From Acanthosoma haemorrhoidale (lineage: Eukaryota; Arthropoda; Insecta; Hemiptera; Acanthosomatidae), in contig OV884014.1 of the NCBI GenBank assembly GCA_930367205.1, forward strand, positions 74,937,104 through 75,001,103: a stretch of DNA of 64,000 bases, in the 5' to 3' direction. Both the position numbers and the translations under genes were made by a program. The notes under the pieces were generated by a model. That model saw only the letters and a program-made list of their open reading frames with translations. It searched no databases and was not told where the DNA came from. Position 1 is the first letter of the stretch, and each line of letters starts with the position of its first letter. This document shows positions 1 through 11,271 of the stretch, piece after piece.

Positions 1-174
1 TCTCTTGTTAGCTGAAGACTTGAATTTTTACTGGAACAAGGATGTGGTTTTATTTTATGCGGAGTTTTCATCTGATTCAGTTTCAATGACCAGATAGTCC
101 TAACAATTATGAAACTCCTGAAAAATATAAAAAAATAAATATTTCTGCTACTTGCTTATCTTAAATAGCGACCG

Positions 175-212
175 TGGAAGGTTATATGAGCTGTGGAAGG
201 TTATATGAGCTG
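175..212. repeat. Two-copy 19-bp tandem repeat
   Basis: The 19-base unit starting TGGAAGGTTATATGAGCTG occurs twice in a row. No coding context. Confidence 0.8.
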
Positions 213-213
213 T

Positions 214-2460
214 GTTTGATATGACAGCTCAATAATAGGTTGAACCGAGAAGAACTATATTTTTTATTTGTGGGGGTCCTGATAACCTAATTCAAGATGG
301 TAATTTATTTAATTCAAAGTAATTATTTAATTCCCTTAATTATTTTTCATGTTAGGCTTGTGTGAAGCATCATGGTTAATCATCCAAATGTAACTGGTTG
401 GCGAAAAGTTTCTGTTTTAATGAATGTTAACTGTAGTATGTTAAATGAAGTCTCAACATATGATACATTTATTATTATCAAAGAAGTTACAATCTTTTTT
501 TTAATATCCTACTTGCTATGATAAGAAATTGTTTATGTACTAAGCGCTTTTAATTAGTAAAATCCTCTTAATTCGTCTAGATATTTAGCAGGATCAGAAT
601 ATAATAAAGTATCATGCCATTTAAAAAACAGATGTTATTCAAAATTTACAAACACGATGGTAACGACAGTGCTCGTGACTTTTTGTAATTATAGTTAATA
701 CAAACAATTAAAAATTGCATGGTAATGTAATGAGGAGGTTGTAATATTTTATTTGATACTGTACTGCAAATGACATAAAATTATGTATTTTTTAGATAAC
801 AAGTAATTAAGTAATTAATGACACCTAATCGGGTTTTGTGGAGATGGCAACCCATCAGTGATAAGATCTTTTATGTATTTTCCCATATCAAATCGGATTT
901 AAAACTAGCAAAAAGTCAATTTTAATTAAATGAAAAACTTTCACAGTTTCTTGAATGATGCTCCTAGGGTAGAAAAGTTTTATATTTTTATTAAGTAAAT
1001 ATTTATAAAAAGGTAATAGTTTCAAGGAAACTTTCATTTTTGTGATATGAAATAGCTGTTTTTAAACTTGTAAATGAGAGTATTTTCTTATAAAAGTTAC
1101 AGTTCTTAAATTTATTCAAACGTAATAAAAATATTTAAAAAGCGATTGTTTGCTCAAAAAGGAATCTTACATTTTTAATTATTAAATGCCTTAGTGTTCA
1201 GTTTATAATATCTAATCATAAGTGTTAATGCGATGTTAACAGTTAAAACATTATGAATTACGATAAAATACGCAATTTTTTTTTTTGGTCAACATTTACT
1301 CATTATGTACGGGTAATTAAGTGTTAATTACAATAGCAATTAAACATTCTATAAGGCTTTGAAATGTTTTATTTGTTTTTTTTGTTAAATAATATTACTT
1401 AATTGAAAACAGAGGTTTTACGTTACTGAATTTTCTCAATGAAACGGATTATTTTAATTACGTTTGACAAACAATAACTAGGATTATTTGGAAATGGAAT
1501 TAAAGTTCTATGGATCACTGTTTGCCTCTGTTTCTTTCATATTTACATGCCTACATGAAACATCGGCATAATGTCAGAGATAATGTGTAATCTAGATGAC
1601 TGTAAAATCAATTGTGTCTCATCTAAGTGGCCAATGAGTCCTAGGATATGTCTTACATTGACAGTGTTTGTCCTTTCTTTGGCAGTTCTTCAACCAATGC
1701 TTTAAAGGCTCCATGCAAAATAGCCAATGGGAGAGCAGCTAACGTCATCTTCAAAATTACCTATTTTTTGGCATTCAAGAGAATAAATATTGTATGTGCA
1801 TTGTATTACATGCATACTAGCATAGCTGTACCATAGCAGTGAAACCAATTTGTTACAAAGATAAACAAAAAAAAAATATTTTCTGTTAAAATCTTATTAG
1901 AAGAATCCGAAATTAAATTTTCACGATTTTAATTTAGATGGGAAAGATTACAATTCACTCAAGTTTTTTTTTAACTGTTATGAGGTCCCACAAATTCACT
2001 AAGGTCAGGAATCTAAATGAGGAGTACAATTTACGAACAATATTTCTTCTAGTTGTTTATAACGGGGCCGTCCTTCTGTTCGTATGTTTTTTAAATTTTA
2101 ATATTATATATTTAACTATTTGTAAGGCAAATAATAGACATCATTTATTATACAATATACAGTGGAAACTCGGTTATCCGTTTCACTCTTTGAACCTTCA
2201 GCTTCTATTGCCCTTTTGGTAATTTTAAACAATAAAACTATTAAATCAGCTTGGAGATTATGAAACCATTGTTAAGTACAAAAGTTATGTGCCAAAATGT
2301 GCTATCGTGAGGACTCCATGAAATGACTTTATAATCAAATGCAGATCTAGATTTCCTCGATACACTAAATATTGGCACTTTATTTGACAGATTTAAAAAA
2401 AAAAAAAGAATAAAATGGGCCTGACATTGTAAATTTTAAACTGTGTGAGCGTATCCTCTG
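214..2460. other. AT-rich intergenic DNA
   Basis: No convincing exon, RNA gene or mobile-element protein was seen on either strand; only poly-A/poly-T runs and short chance ORFs are present. Confidence 0.6.
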
Positions 2461-2497
2461 ATGGTAAAAACTTTTCATTGGAAGCATGTTCATGATT

Positions 2498-2660
2498 GAC
2501 TGGGAGGTGACAGACTTGACGTAGGCATTGAAATATTGCACGACCATGAACTTGTAGAATGGGATGTGACCGTTGACATTTCTGAGAGTGGGGCCTTTGA
2601 GGAATCGTCTAGTCCAGGAATCGTACTTTGGGACGATGAAACAGGAACTAGACTTTTCAA
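2498..2660 (+). other. Open stretch resembling an exon or decayed coding sequence
   Basis: One plus frame stays open for about 54 codons with balanced composition and acidic, protein-like content (for example LHDHELVEWDVTVDI and GIVLWDDETGTRLFK) before a TGA. No clear splice acceptor or homology is recognised. It may be a relic of a transposon or a real exon. Confidence 0.2.
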
Positions 2661-2879
2661 GTGAATTGAATAGTTTGAGAAGCAAGGGTAAGCTGACGGT
2701 ATACAGTTATTGTGTTTGTGGAACACAGTGCATAAAAGGCTCATGGGGTAATACAGCAAACGAAAATTCACGAATGTTGTAATTGCATGATATAATGTTA
2801 GACAACTCATGCGCAAATGCTTACATGGAATAACAATGACCATTATAAAGGTCTGTCATTCGCTGTAGGCAGGAATGAC

Positions 2880-3340
2880 CTTCCTATATAAGGCTGAAAT
2901 TCTGGGCTTTTTCAGAATCTCCCTCTCCTTCTCACTCTCTCTCTCCCTGGCGCTTGTTGCTGTTTGACCATGCATTTGTTATTTAAATACTTCTGCACCT
3001 CTCTTTCCTAACCTTGCTATTTCTGTGGTCCTACTAGATGTACTTAGTAGCATCCCCCCCAGCGGTCCAGTCTGCCTCTTTTCGGTTTACAGAAGCCTTT
3101 TGGATCCGGACGGTTTTTTCCTACCCTCAGAAATCGAGGGTGAACTGCCTATAATACCTAGCGTGTGGCTCTACTCCGGAACATAGTGAACTGTCGGGCA
3201 CACCTTCTAAGATCTTATGGAGTCAGGTCAATAAGGCAACAAATACGAAGACCACATGTTTATTTATCTCTTTCTGACGCTCAACGAGACCTCCCCCAAC
3301 ACTGTGCTTTGACTTCTTTTGGTTACTTAATTAGCTTTAA
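2880..3340 (+). repeat. Dispersed repeat family A, diverged copy
   Basis: Shares ordered blocks with the copy at 22.5-23.35 kb: a CT-rich stretch, the CAGCGGTCCAGTCTGCCTCT block, the GGATCCGGACGGTTTT block, then ACTCCGGAACATAGTG. It is shorter and more diverged, and the short ORF conserved in the other copies is not intact. It lies just upstream of the ankyrin exon at 3566. Confidence 0.6.
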
Positions 3341-3565
3341 TATAGGTAGGTAATTGGTTTGAATACTCCTCACTACATATTACTACATATGTGTGTTCAA
3401 ATTTGTAATTAATGGATCTTTGATATATAAACCTGCAGGTAATGGGGCAGTTTTATTACAAGGCCATTCTCTTATCTGGCGAATAATCGAGATTCCACAG
3501 TATATATATACACACACATATATAATGTAGCAGGTTGTCAAAATACTAATACATATATATTCCAG

Positions 3566-4522
3566 ATGGATGACTTTAGTGGTGATGAAATAATGTGTAA
3601 TGAAGGGGTCTACCTAATCCAAATGAGGCATGACCTGGGTCCGCTGCATATCGCTATTTTGGACGAGGACATGGATGCGGTGAGAGCGGAATTGGAGAGA
3701 AACTTTGCCGCTATAAACGAAAGGGTGCGGAGGCTCGGCAAAATCTCTACCCATTACGCCGCCATGGTCGGCAACGTGGAGATCCTTGAGGTGCTCCATA
3801 GTAATTTCGCCAGTTTGTCGAGAAAGGATAACCTCGGATGGACCCCGTTCCATGACGCGGTTTACATGGGTAGGGTAGATGCGATGCGGTGGTTTCTGGC
3901 CCAGGGAGTGGACGTAGAAGAGCGAGGGAGGGGGAACCAGACAGGACTCATGCTGGCAGCCAGGAGAGGGACAGTGCGGGTGGCCATGGAACTATTGAAT
4001 AAGGGAGCGAAAATCGAATCCATCGACGACTGCGGTCGTACGCCACTCATCCGTTCGGGGTCCTCCGGAGTGTTGAATATGATCAAGTCGTTATTGGAAC
4101 TTGGTGCGAGCCCGGATGTTTGTGACAACACCGGAAGAAACGTGCTGCATACGGCGATCAAGAGTGGCAATTTAGCTTCCATCAAGTACGTGCTCGAGAG
4201 GGAGATCTGCGACGTGAACCAGCCTGACGGCGACGGGTCGACGCCACTCATCCGCGCAGTATCTCGCTCCAACTTCGACGCCGTGGTGCTGTTACTCGAA
4301 AGAGGAGCCTTAGTAGAAGCCAAGAACAAGAACGGGTTCACGGCTCTTCACAAGGCAGTCAGCATTGGTCACATGAAGATAGTATCATTGTTGTTGGAGT
4401 GCGGTGCTAACCACTACACGACTGACAATGACGGGTCACCCCTCATAGACAGCGCCGATAGTGAAGGCATGAAAGAACTGCTCCGAAATTGGTCGAAAGC
4501 TACTACACATATTGCATTTTAA
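3566..4522 (+). CDS. Ankyrin-repeat protein, terminal (possibly only) coding exon
   Basis: Encodes 318 residues ending in TAA. About nine ankyrin motifs are visible at roughly 33-residue spacing (GPLHIAI near residue 25, then STHYAA, TPFHDAV, TGLMLAA, TPLIRSG, NVLHTAI, TPLIRAV, TALHKAV, SPLIDSA), so nearly the whole protein is a repeat solenoid, presumably for protein binding. No enzymatic or membrane domain is seen. An AG acceptor (TTCCAG) sits directly before the ATG, with a branchpoint-like TACTAAT about 20 bases upstream. The exon is therefore probably spliced to an upstream exon, and the ATG could be the true start (5'UTR intron) or an internal Met. Coding GC is much higher than in the AT-rich flanks. 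Several repeats depart from the TPLH consensus, unlike the very regular repeats of the gene at 44.5 kb. The specific function is not recognisable. Confidence 0.85.
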   Translation: MDDFSGDEIMCNEGVYLIQMRHDLGPLHIAILDEDMDAVRAELERNFAAINERVRRLGKISTHYAAMVGNVEILEVLHSNFASLSRKDNLGWTPFHDAVYMGRVDAMRWFLAQGVDVEERGRGNQTGLMLAARRGTVRVAMELLNKGAKIESIDDCGRTPLIRSGSSGVLNMIKSLLELGASPDVCDNTGRNVLHTAIKSGNLASIKYVLEREICDVNQPDGDGSTPLIRAVSRSNFDAVVLLLERGALVEAKNKNGFTALHKAVSIGHMKIVSLLLECGANHYTTDNDGSPLIDSADSEGMKELLRNWSKATTHIAF

Positions 4523-4764
4523 CTTTGGAGATATTTTCTAGTATTTATGCTTTGATCAAATAATGTAATATTTGAAAGAGGAATTTGAACGTTTGTATTT
4601 TAAAATCATGCTGGATGACATTTACTACATAACCGTGACTACCAAAGTATTCTTTGTGGATCGTATGTTTATCATAGATATTGATCGTCTATGTTATTTT
4701 TATTCTTGTATTATATTTTTAATGATTGTTTTTCTGTATAAAAGGCAGAATATACGATTATTCC

Positions 4765-4770
4765 ATTAAA
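4765..4770 (+). promoter_or_regulatory. Poly(A) signal for the 3566-4522 gene
   Basis: ATTAAA lies 243 bases after the stop codon and is the first good poly(A) hexamer variant downstream. A T-rich stretch follows. It predicts a short 3'UTR of about 260 bases. Confidence 0.45.
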
Positions 4771-4799
4771 ACATTTTCCTTTCCTTACTTTAGGTTGTG

Positions 4800-5330
4800 A
4801 AAAAATATTTTCCAACCATCTCAAACCGTTTTATGAGACAAGTGATTTCGACAACTGATTTTGTCGTATCTTACAAATTACATTCATCATCTTCAGGCTA
4901 AAAAACACCACAAGGTTAGCAACAGTATTGTATAGAATAAGATCTATGATAAAATAAAATATATCTTAAATTGTTTTTCAATAAATTGCCAGAATATTCT
5001 AAAAAAAATAAAATAAATTATAGGCTCAATTTAAACTAAACGTCATAAATATAATACAAACGATTAAACTTCAATGTATTACAATAAAAAATCTCTTCAA
5101 ACTCCTGCGATACTAATTAAATACAACAAAATTTACTAAATCTTAGATTTTTCTTTAAATATTAATACATTTATTTATAAAAATGGTTAAAAATAATAAA
5201 TAAAATATATATCCATTTCCAGTGCTGTAGATGGATTAGGGCAGATTGCTCTATGCCAACCAAGCGGTGTTATGTAGCCTGAAAATAATAACGTGAGTTG
5301 TCGAAAGCTCTAGCGACCCAGTAAAAAAAA
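4800..5330. repeat. Possible Penelope-like or other retroelement termini
   Basis: Two stretches look like the CTGAAGATG...GTCGAAA ends common in Penelope-like elements. On the minus strand AGCCTGAAGATGATG (about 4885-4899) precedes GTTGTCGAAATCAC (about 4848-4861) in the minus reading direction. On the plus strand CTGAAAATAATAACG with GTTGTCGAAAGCTC lies at about 5279-5312. A perfect CGACAA/TTGTCG hairpin lies near 4850-4867. No reverse transcriptase or GIY-YIG domain is present. Confidence 0.3.
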
Positions 5331-5915
5331 GAGTTTGTGGAAGGGGGAAGTTATTTCATAATCTTTGAAATACGACACCTCTTGTCAGCATCAGCACTAA
5401 ATTACCTACCATTACTAATATTACTTACAAATTTATTTCAAGCCTGCTAAATTATTTCTGTAAATATCCAATAATTATTTATATTCTATTGTTTAGTTAA
5501 TATTAATAAAAAACTATATTATTTTAACGGCTATTATCTGTTTTATAATTTTTATTTTATTTATTTATTATTGTTGTTCGATTTAGGCCATGTCTACCGC
5601 TAGTAAGCCACTGATCCCTGCACTTTTTTATTTACTATTCGCTTATGGAGTATTAATTAAAATTAACTATTTTTCTGTTTAGTTCATACTTTATTCATGA
5701 TAATTGCTACAACAGTAAAATGTTTTATTCTTTTTATGCTTAACGGATTCTTTTATAATTAATGTTCACTTTTTAACTTCATATTTCATTTTTACGGCTA
5801 ATTTACCTTTTCAAAAATCTAAAACCCTTATTATTATTATCAATTATTAGTGAAATTATTTATCCTACTATTTTCTATAATTATCAACCAAAGAAAAAGA
5901 TTTTGACTTGCCTTG
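5331..5915. other. AT-rich intergenic DNA
   Basis: Nothing beyond low-complexity AT-rich sequence could be supported here. Confidence 0.6.
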
Positions 5916-5919
5916 GTTA

Positions 5920-6040
5920 ATAGTTAATCGCCCAACTCAGGACCTCAAAGTTTGTGCAGGTATAGTTTAAAAATAGAACTCCCGGGTTCGAGCCTTGGAC
6001 TTGTCATAATACTTTTTCTCTCGCTAATAATCTGAAATAT
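5920..6040 (+). repeat. tRNA-derived SINE candidate
   Basis: Contains a B-box-like GGGTTCGAGCC (about 5984-5994) followed by TGTCATAATACTTTTTCT, similar to the sequence following the tRNA-like head at 17.6 kb (CCAGTATGATTTTTCTTA). The A-box region is degraded. It is called a SINE because of this shared tail. Confidence 0.35.
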
Positions 6041-6169
6041 TTATGTTACTGGTCTAGTCCTGCCAACAGAAGGCAAGTGAAGGATGGTCATACTTTATTA
6101 TTAACCCCATTATTAAATGTTTTATTACTTGATTATGTCAAATTTCACATTCAACTTAATCGTTTCACG

Positions 6170-7075
6170 GTTTAAGCTCCCTCTACCCACAGTACCTTCT
6201 TGGCTATATTTGCCGATGACATTGCAATCCTGTTATCCCACCCATACGTCGATACAGGATCCCACAACCTTAATAACCACCTTGATGAGATCGAGTATTA
6301 GTGCAACCAATGGCAGATCAAAGTTAAAGAAGCAAAATGTTCCTAAGTTACCTTTAGCCTCTGCCATAACTCCTTTCCTCTTCCTGTATGTTATACGATA
6401 TTTAGGCTTCCATCTCGACAAAAGGCAGACATGGAACTCACAAACAAGGCTAAAAAGACAAGAACTGAACAGACACTTTGGACAACTGTAAAGAATACTT
6501 CGAAGGACATTCCAAATCTCAATAGAAAATAAATAACTAATCTACAAAGTTATACTAAAATCAATATGGACATACGGAATTGAGATATGTGGGACAGCAA
6601 AAATGTTAAACATCCTTTGAATCAAAAGTCCTGAGAACAATAGTCAATGCCCCTTATTCGGTTAGCAACAATAACCTTCTTAGCGATCTTAACGTACCTT
6701 ACATTGTTGAACTCATCCCTTATAAGTTCATGAACTTCCATCGAATTTATTCAATCACCCTAATCCCCCTAGCAAAGTCATTACACTGCGCCACACATCC
6801 CTATAATCCTCGTCGGGGACTTAAGTGGTAGTTGCCTCGTGACCTGCTATAAATACGTAACAGGGAGTCCTGGCTATAGCCAGTTTCTCTAATCATGTCC
6901 TGGGTGTCTGTGGCTCTCTCAATCTTGGCCAGCCTCCACTGGCTCTTAACCGGTGACAACCACGTGGATATGGGAAGTCTCTGGGCTGTTTGTGAATACT
7001 ATAATGTAAACGAGCGAATGTTGAATTGTAAATAAGGTATGAATAAAAACATTTATCGCAATGACAATAAATATT
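6170..7075 (+). mobile_element. Jockey-clade LINE, old degenerate copy
   Basis: The reverse transcriptase catalytic motif FADD is encoded at 6209-6220, followed by NHLDEIEY and, in another frame, LGFHLDKRQTWNSQTRLKR, matching the copies at 19.6-20.4 and 57.2 kb. The frame is broken by stops and frameshifts. The 3' part follows the family's C-terminal and 3'UTR sequence, ending near an AATAAA at about 7064. The RT is not functional. Confidence 0.8.
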
Positions 7076-7079
7076 TTTG

Positions 7080-8214
7080 AACTATCGTATGTTGAAGAAA
7101 TAAAAAATATTCCCATCTTTATGAAACGCGAGTAATAATCGTTTCATGCATGTCCGGTGGCCACGTGAATGTCGATGGATTAGAATGGCGAAGTGTGAAC
7201 TGGCTCTGATGCGGTTAAGTCTCAGCCTGCGGAGTGGAGCCGCATCACACCGAGTGCCTCATCGAGCAAGATTGGTTACCTCTTGAACAGACTGCGTAGT
7301 TGACATTCTGAAGTGGTGAGAAATTGTATCAGCGTCCTTTCTTAATTTCTCAAAAAAAATGTAAAACTAACCACTCTCTCTCCCCCCCCCTCCAACAAAA
7401 GCTGAGAGTGGACCCAATGAATTTTGTTTATTCTTCTTATTCTCCTATAGAGAACCGTCATGGCAATAATAGTCTTTTCTCTATGCTGAATAGGAACCGT
7501 TCGATTCTTCCGATCAAAAATCCCTAATAATAAACCGCTGATGTGTGAATGAGTCAGGGAAGTTTACGGGGACACCTCCGGATTGCCGGATTTGAACCGC
7601 ACCGTGTAAAACTAACCTAAGTGTCATTAATTATTAATTTTGTTGGTAAAAAAATATCTCCTTAATGTACACTTTATATTTATTAAAATCGGCATTTATT
7701 CAAAAATGATACTTGTGATAAATTTATATAAAAATGATAAAAATAAATATTTAATAAGAGGCCAAACTTAATATTTAGTTGCAATTTTAGGAAATTAAAA
7801 TGTGTCAGAATTTTATTATTGTTAGAAAACTTCAAACCATGCTTTATTTGAAAAGCTATATGGGAAAAATTTACCTATTTAATTAGTTATTCAAATTGTA
7901 TTGAAATTGTTTTTAATTCGTATTTGTGGTAAATATCTTTTTAACCACTCTATACAGATTTTTGTTATGTGTTAAAAAAAAATTGATTCCTAAACTTTTT
8001 TTTTATATAGGCATTCAAATTAAAAAAAAATGTTCTTACTGCAACCAATACATAAGTATTATAAGCAGTATTAATGGCTTTAGTTTATTATGGACTTGGT
8101 TTTTTAGGGGAAAAGGTTTCTTAGCCAAAAACGTTTCATTTGAAACAGTGTCGCACAAAGCTCATATGGTCAAAATAGTAGTTGGTTTGGAGGAAATCGT
8201 GATGCTACCTCCAC
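7080..8214. other. Intergenic DNA, no gene supported
   Basis: 7080-7320 is more balanced in composition but has no open frame of note. A minus-strand GGTTCAAATCC (about 7587-7597), a perfect tRNA B-box, lacks a partner A-box. 7620-8210 is AT-rich. Confidence 0.5.
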
Positions 8215-8790
8215 CTTAGGCGTCGCTCTGGGTTGGTGAGGATGAGATGGAAGAATAGAGCGTCAGAATACAAATTAGCATGGCCAGGGAGGTGGGAATG
8301 GAAGTTCCTATAGTGGGGATGTTGAGATCAGCGTAAAGGGTAGGGTGAGATCAGCGTAAAGGGTAGGGTGAGATCAGCGTAAAGGGTAGGGTGAGATCAG
8401 CGTAAAGGGTAGGGTGATTGACACAGAAAAGGCGGCATTGGCTATCTTGCGGAGGATTCTGGACAGCATGAATTCGGTGCAATGGATATTGAAAGGTGCA
8501 CTCCCCGAGGCTTCAATTCCGTGGACCAGGTAGTTGTGTAAACCAGTCTCTTGTTTTTAATTGTTATTTTTTAACGATTGCCGATAACGTGGAGAAGTAG
8601 TTTGATTCTTCTGATATTTTCTTCTCGTTTGTATGTGATGTGAGGGCCCCAAGTCAGTGGCTTGTTTCGTATTATCCCTAGATAGGTGACCTGAAATTTA
8701 GCAGGAATGGTTTGGTTGAGCAGCAATACTGGAGGACAAGGCGAGCGATATAAGGTGACTCGTCACCAACCATTTTTAATCTCTATTTTG
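8215..8790 (-). mobile_element. LINE reverse-transcriptase fragment (different lineage), decayed
   Basis: On the minus strand the frame reads VTYLGIIRNKPLTWGPHI then TYKREENIRRIKLLLHVIGNR, the typical post-catalytic region of a Jockey/I/R1-type RT. Frameshifted remnants of the thumb follow (NKRLVYT, then an IANA-type motif and LRADLNIPTIG). Sequence differs clearly from the 19.6-kb Jockey family. Stops and a 23-bp tandem expansion disrupt it. Confidence 0.7.
8324..8415. repeat. 23-bp tandem repeat, four identical copies
   Basis: Four consecutive identical copies of a 23-base unit beginning GAGATCAGCGTAAAGGG. It lies inside the decayed LINE RT frame at 8215-8790, so it arose after that copy died. 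Confidence 0.95.
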
Positions 8791-8799
8791 ACAGACATG

Positions 8800-10100
8800 G
8801 TTATAGAAGGGCTAGGCTAGATGGATAGGGTAAGGATTGGAAGGGAAGATGGCTGGGACGTTGAAGGATGAGTTGGCACATCAAACGAGTACAGAAGGGG
8901 GATGTGTTCTTTGGCTGTTAATTATTAATAGCCTTGGGAACTATAGCACAACAAAAATTGCTACTGTAAATTCTATTTAAGAATAAATAACGTGGTAAGT
9001 GAAGAAACTGTATTTGAAATTTGTGTGACTAGGAGTTAACTGATAAAACATTAAATACTTGTGAAAAAATAAGGAATATTTTTAATTTAAAGTACTATTT
9101 TTTATTCGTCTTTTTGTAAAAAATCGTAAGTAACTAAAGCATTAATTTTAAATAACACTCCTTTGACTCTCCACAGAAATATTTATTTTTTTAGTCCTGA
9201 TATATCTTCCTGATATTTTGGGCGAGTCAATAGAAAATTATTCATTAGAGGCAATAAAGCTCTTTAAAAAAAACTAAACAGTTGTGCTAACATTTACACA
9301 CCTCAGATAAAATAGTTCTGCAATATTATGTAAACAACAAGAAATCAATAAAAATTAAATTAAATTGAATATCACAGTATTAATAAAATGGAAAAATATT
9401 GATTACCTGAATGTTAGGAAATACACGCGTTTTTTTTCCAAACCAAGTCAGTAGTACATATATTTTATGTCTTTGTTGCTTTTAAATTATGTTTACATTT
9501 TTTGTGACGTGAGCGGCCATCACATTTATATACTATTGTTTGAGGTTGTTACTTTTACATGGCCAGAGACCTGGGAAGACAAGGAGCTCCATCATAACAG
9601 AGGCTCTACAAATGCGAGAATCCTATGGAGGCATTAGGCCCTGTGAATATGCTTAGTTTTGACAGATATTGTAGGAATAAATCCTTAAAATTTATTAAAT
9701 GCCCTCATAATCTAGGATAAAAATTATTTGGTTGTTATTTTATTGTTTCACAAATCTCCTTTAATATAAATCTTTTGTCTGAATCATATGCTTGGTTATA
9801 TTTTGAAATGTTTTTTTTATTTAAACGTTCATATCTATATTAATCGGTTGTTAGTTTGTTAAGAGGCCATCTAATACCAGCTTTTAATTTTATTTTATAT
9901 TATTATTAATTTTATATTTATCTGAAATGATCTCCAAACCTTCCCTACCAATATTCCTTTGTAACTATTCATAAAAGTGATCAGTTAAACTGGCTGGCCA
10001 TTGACAGTTTCTTATCCTACTCTCACCTAACCTCACCAGTGTTTTTTTTTTTTCCCTGTAGATGTATTTATCATATTATATTGCAGCTAATGATTTATTA
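8800..10100. other. AT-rich intergenic DNA
   Basis: No coding or RNA feature supported. Homopolymer T runs are frequent. Confidence 0.6.
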
Positions 10101-10104
10101 ATAA

Positions 10105-10560
10105 TTGTCGGGTAAAGGGGGGGGGGGCGCCAGCCGGGGGATAGGGTCCCCCCTCTCTCTCTCTGCCTCTGCCCGGCGGGCGTCATGAAATAAATAAAAT
10201 GGGCAAACCTGTGATCTTTTACCTTTTCTGGCGGCCTAGTTGGTGGGCAGCTTTATTCGCATTTATTCTGACTCCATTAGATATTAGAAGGTGTGCCCCG
10301 CTAGTGCACTATGTCCAGGAGAAGAGGTACAAGCTAGGTGTTATAGGTAGTTTATGTGGTCTTGAAATGAAAAAGAACTCACACCCGGTATCTAAGGATT
10401 GGCAAAAACCGTCCGGATCCCAAAGGCGTGTGTGAACCGGAGAGAGGCAGACTGGATCGCTGGGGGAGACGTTACTAGGTAAATTTTGTAGGGCCTCAGA
10501 GACCGTCGTCCGCAATGAAGGGATCTCTCCCAAGGATGTGCTAGTTTTTAGTGAGACGAA
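10105..10560 (-). repeat. Dispersed repeat family A, minus-strand copy
   Basis: Reverse complement matches the 22.5-23.35 kb copy, including its GC-rich outer end (GCCCGGCGGGCG near 10171) and the conserved short frame (10533 down to 10309) reading VSPSDPVCLSPVHTRL then DPDGF and RPHKLPI. It lies just beyond the 3' end of the - strand ankyrin gene. Confidence 0.75.
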
Positions 10561-10574
10561 GACAGAGAATGGTT

Positions 10575-10612
10575 CGAGTAGAGCGAGTAGAGAGAGAGAG
10601 AGAGAGAGAGAG
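10575..10612. repeat. GA-rich microsatellite
   Basis: Short AGAGAG run following the family A copy. Confidence 0.7.
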
Positions 10613-10727
10613 TTTTATGGCAGTTTTTAAACTCAGTGCCTCTTGATCTTAGGTTTGAGGGGTTCGTTTTACTGTCAAATAGAGGATGTAATAAAATGTG
10701 TATATATATATTTATATAACATTTGTA

Positions 10728-10733
10728 TTTATT
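10728..10733 (-). promoter_or_regulatory. Poly(A) signal for the - strand ankyrin gene
   Basis: AATAAA on the minus strand lies about 76 bases after the stop at 10809. It is the first canonical hexamer downstream and supports 10809 as the true end of the gene. Confidence 0.6.
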
Positions 10734-10808
10734 TAAAAATATTTTAGTGTATAGATACATCAACAAAAATCACTTTTTTTTCTCGTACTGAATAGATCAA
10801 ACATGTAA

Positions 10809-11271
10809 CTAAGTGAAAAAATAATGGGTAGTTTTTGATCGCGGTATGGCTCCCGTAACACTCCCTCTGCGTCTGCCTGCGATGGCACTGAGGTCGTCCT
10901 GGAGTGAGCTCTTCCTAATCTTGAGCGTATTTTCGTGGAGGTAATAGGCAGTCTCCTGATGCCCCTTGCGCATGGCCTCGTCTTGTGGCCTGTTGCCATC
11001 GGCATTGAGGATTTCCGGATCAGCGCCAAAGTCCAACAGAGTTTTGACAGCCTCCAAATGGTTGAAGGCGCTGGCGTAGTGAAGTGGTGTGTTGGAGAAT
11101 CTATCCAAGGGGTTTACCCACTGCTGGTCCTCCCACGGGCGTTTTCGTTGGTAGCAAGCTCTGAGCAGCATATGCAACGCTTCCACGCGCCCGTTCATCG
11201 CCGCCCAGTGAAGTGGTGTCATTCCAAGGAGTTCCTTGACGGTTGGGTTAGCGCCTCCACTCAACAGGAAT
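10809..11271 (-). CDS. Ankyrin-repeat gene (- strand), terminal exon
   Basis: Last exon of the three-exon ankyrin gene. On the minus strand the acceptor ends at 11272 (CTGTAACAG) and the stop TAG is at 10811-10809. The first base completes an Arg codon begun by the preceding exon, so the ankyrin repeat split across the intron (GHTEIVR then FLLSGGANP) becomes a perfect consensus, which confirms the join. About 153 residues follow, including TPLHWAA and TPLHYAS motifs, an insert of about 12 residues between two repeats (near RPWEDQQWV), a degenerate last repeat (RPQDEAM) and a basic tail (AGRRRGSVTG). No transmembrane segment is seen. Confidence 0.85.
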
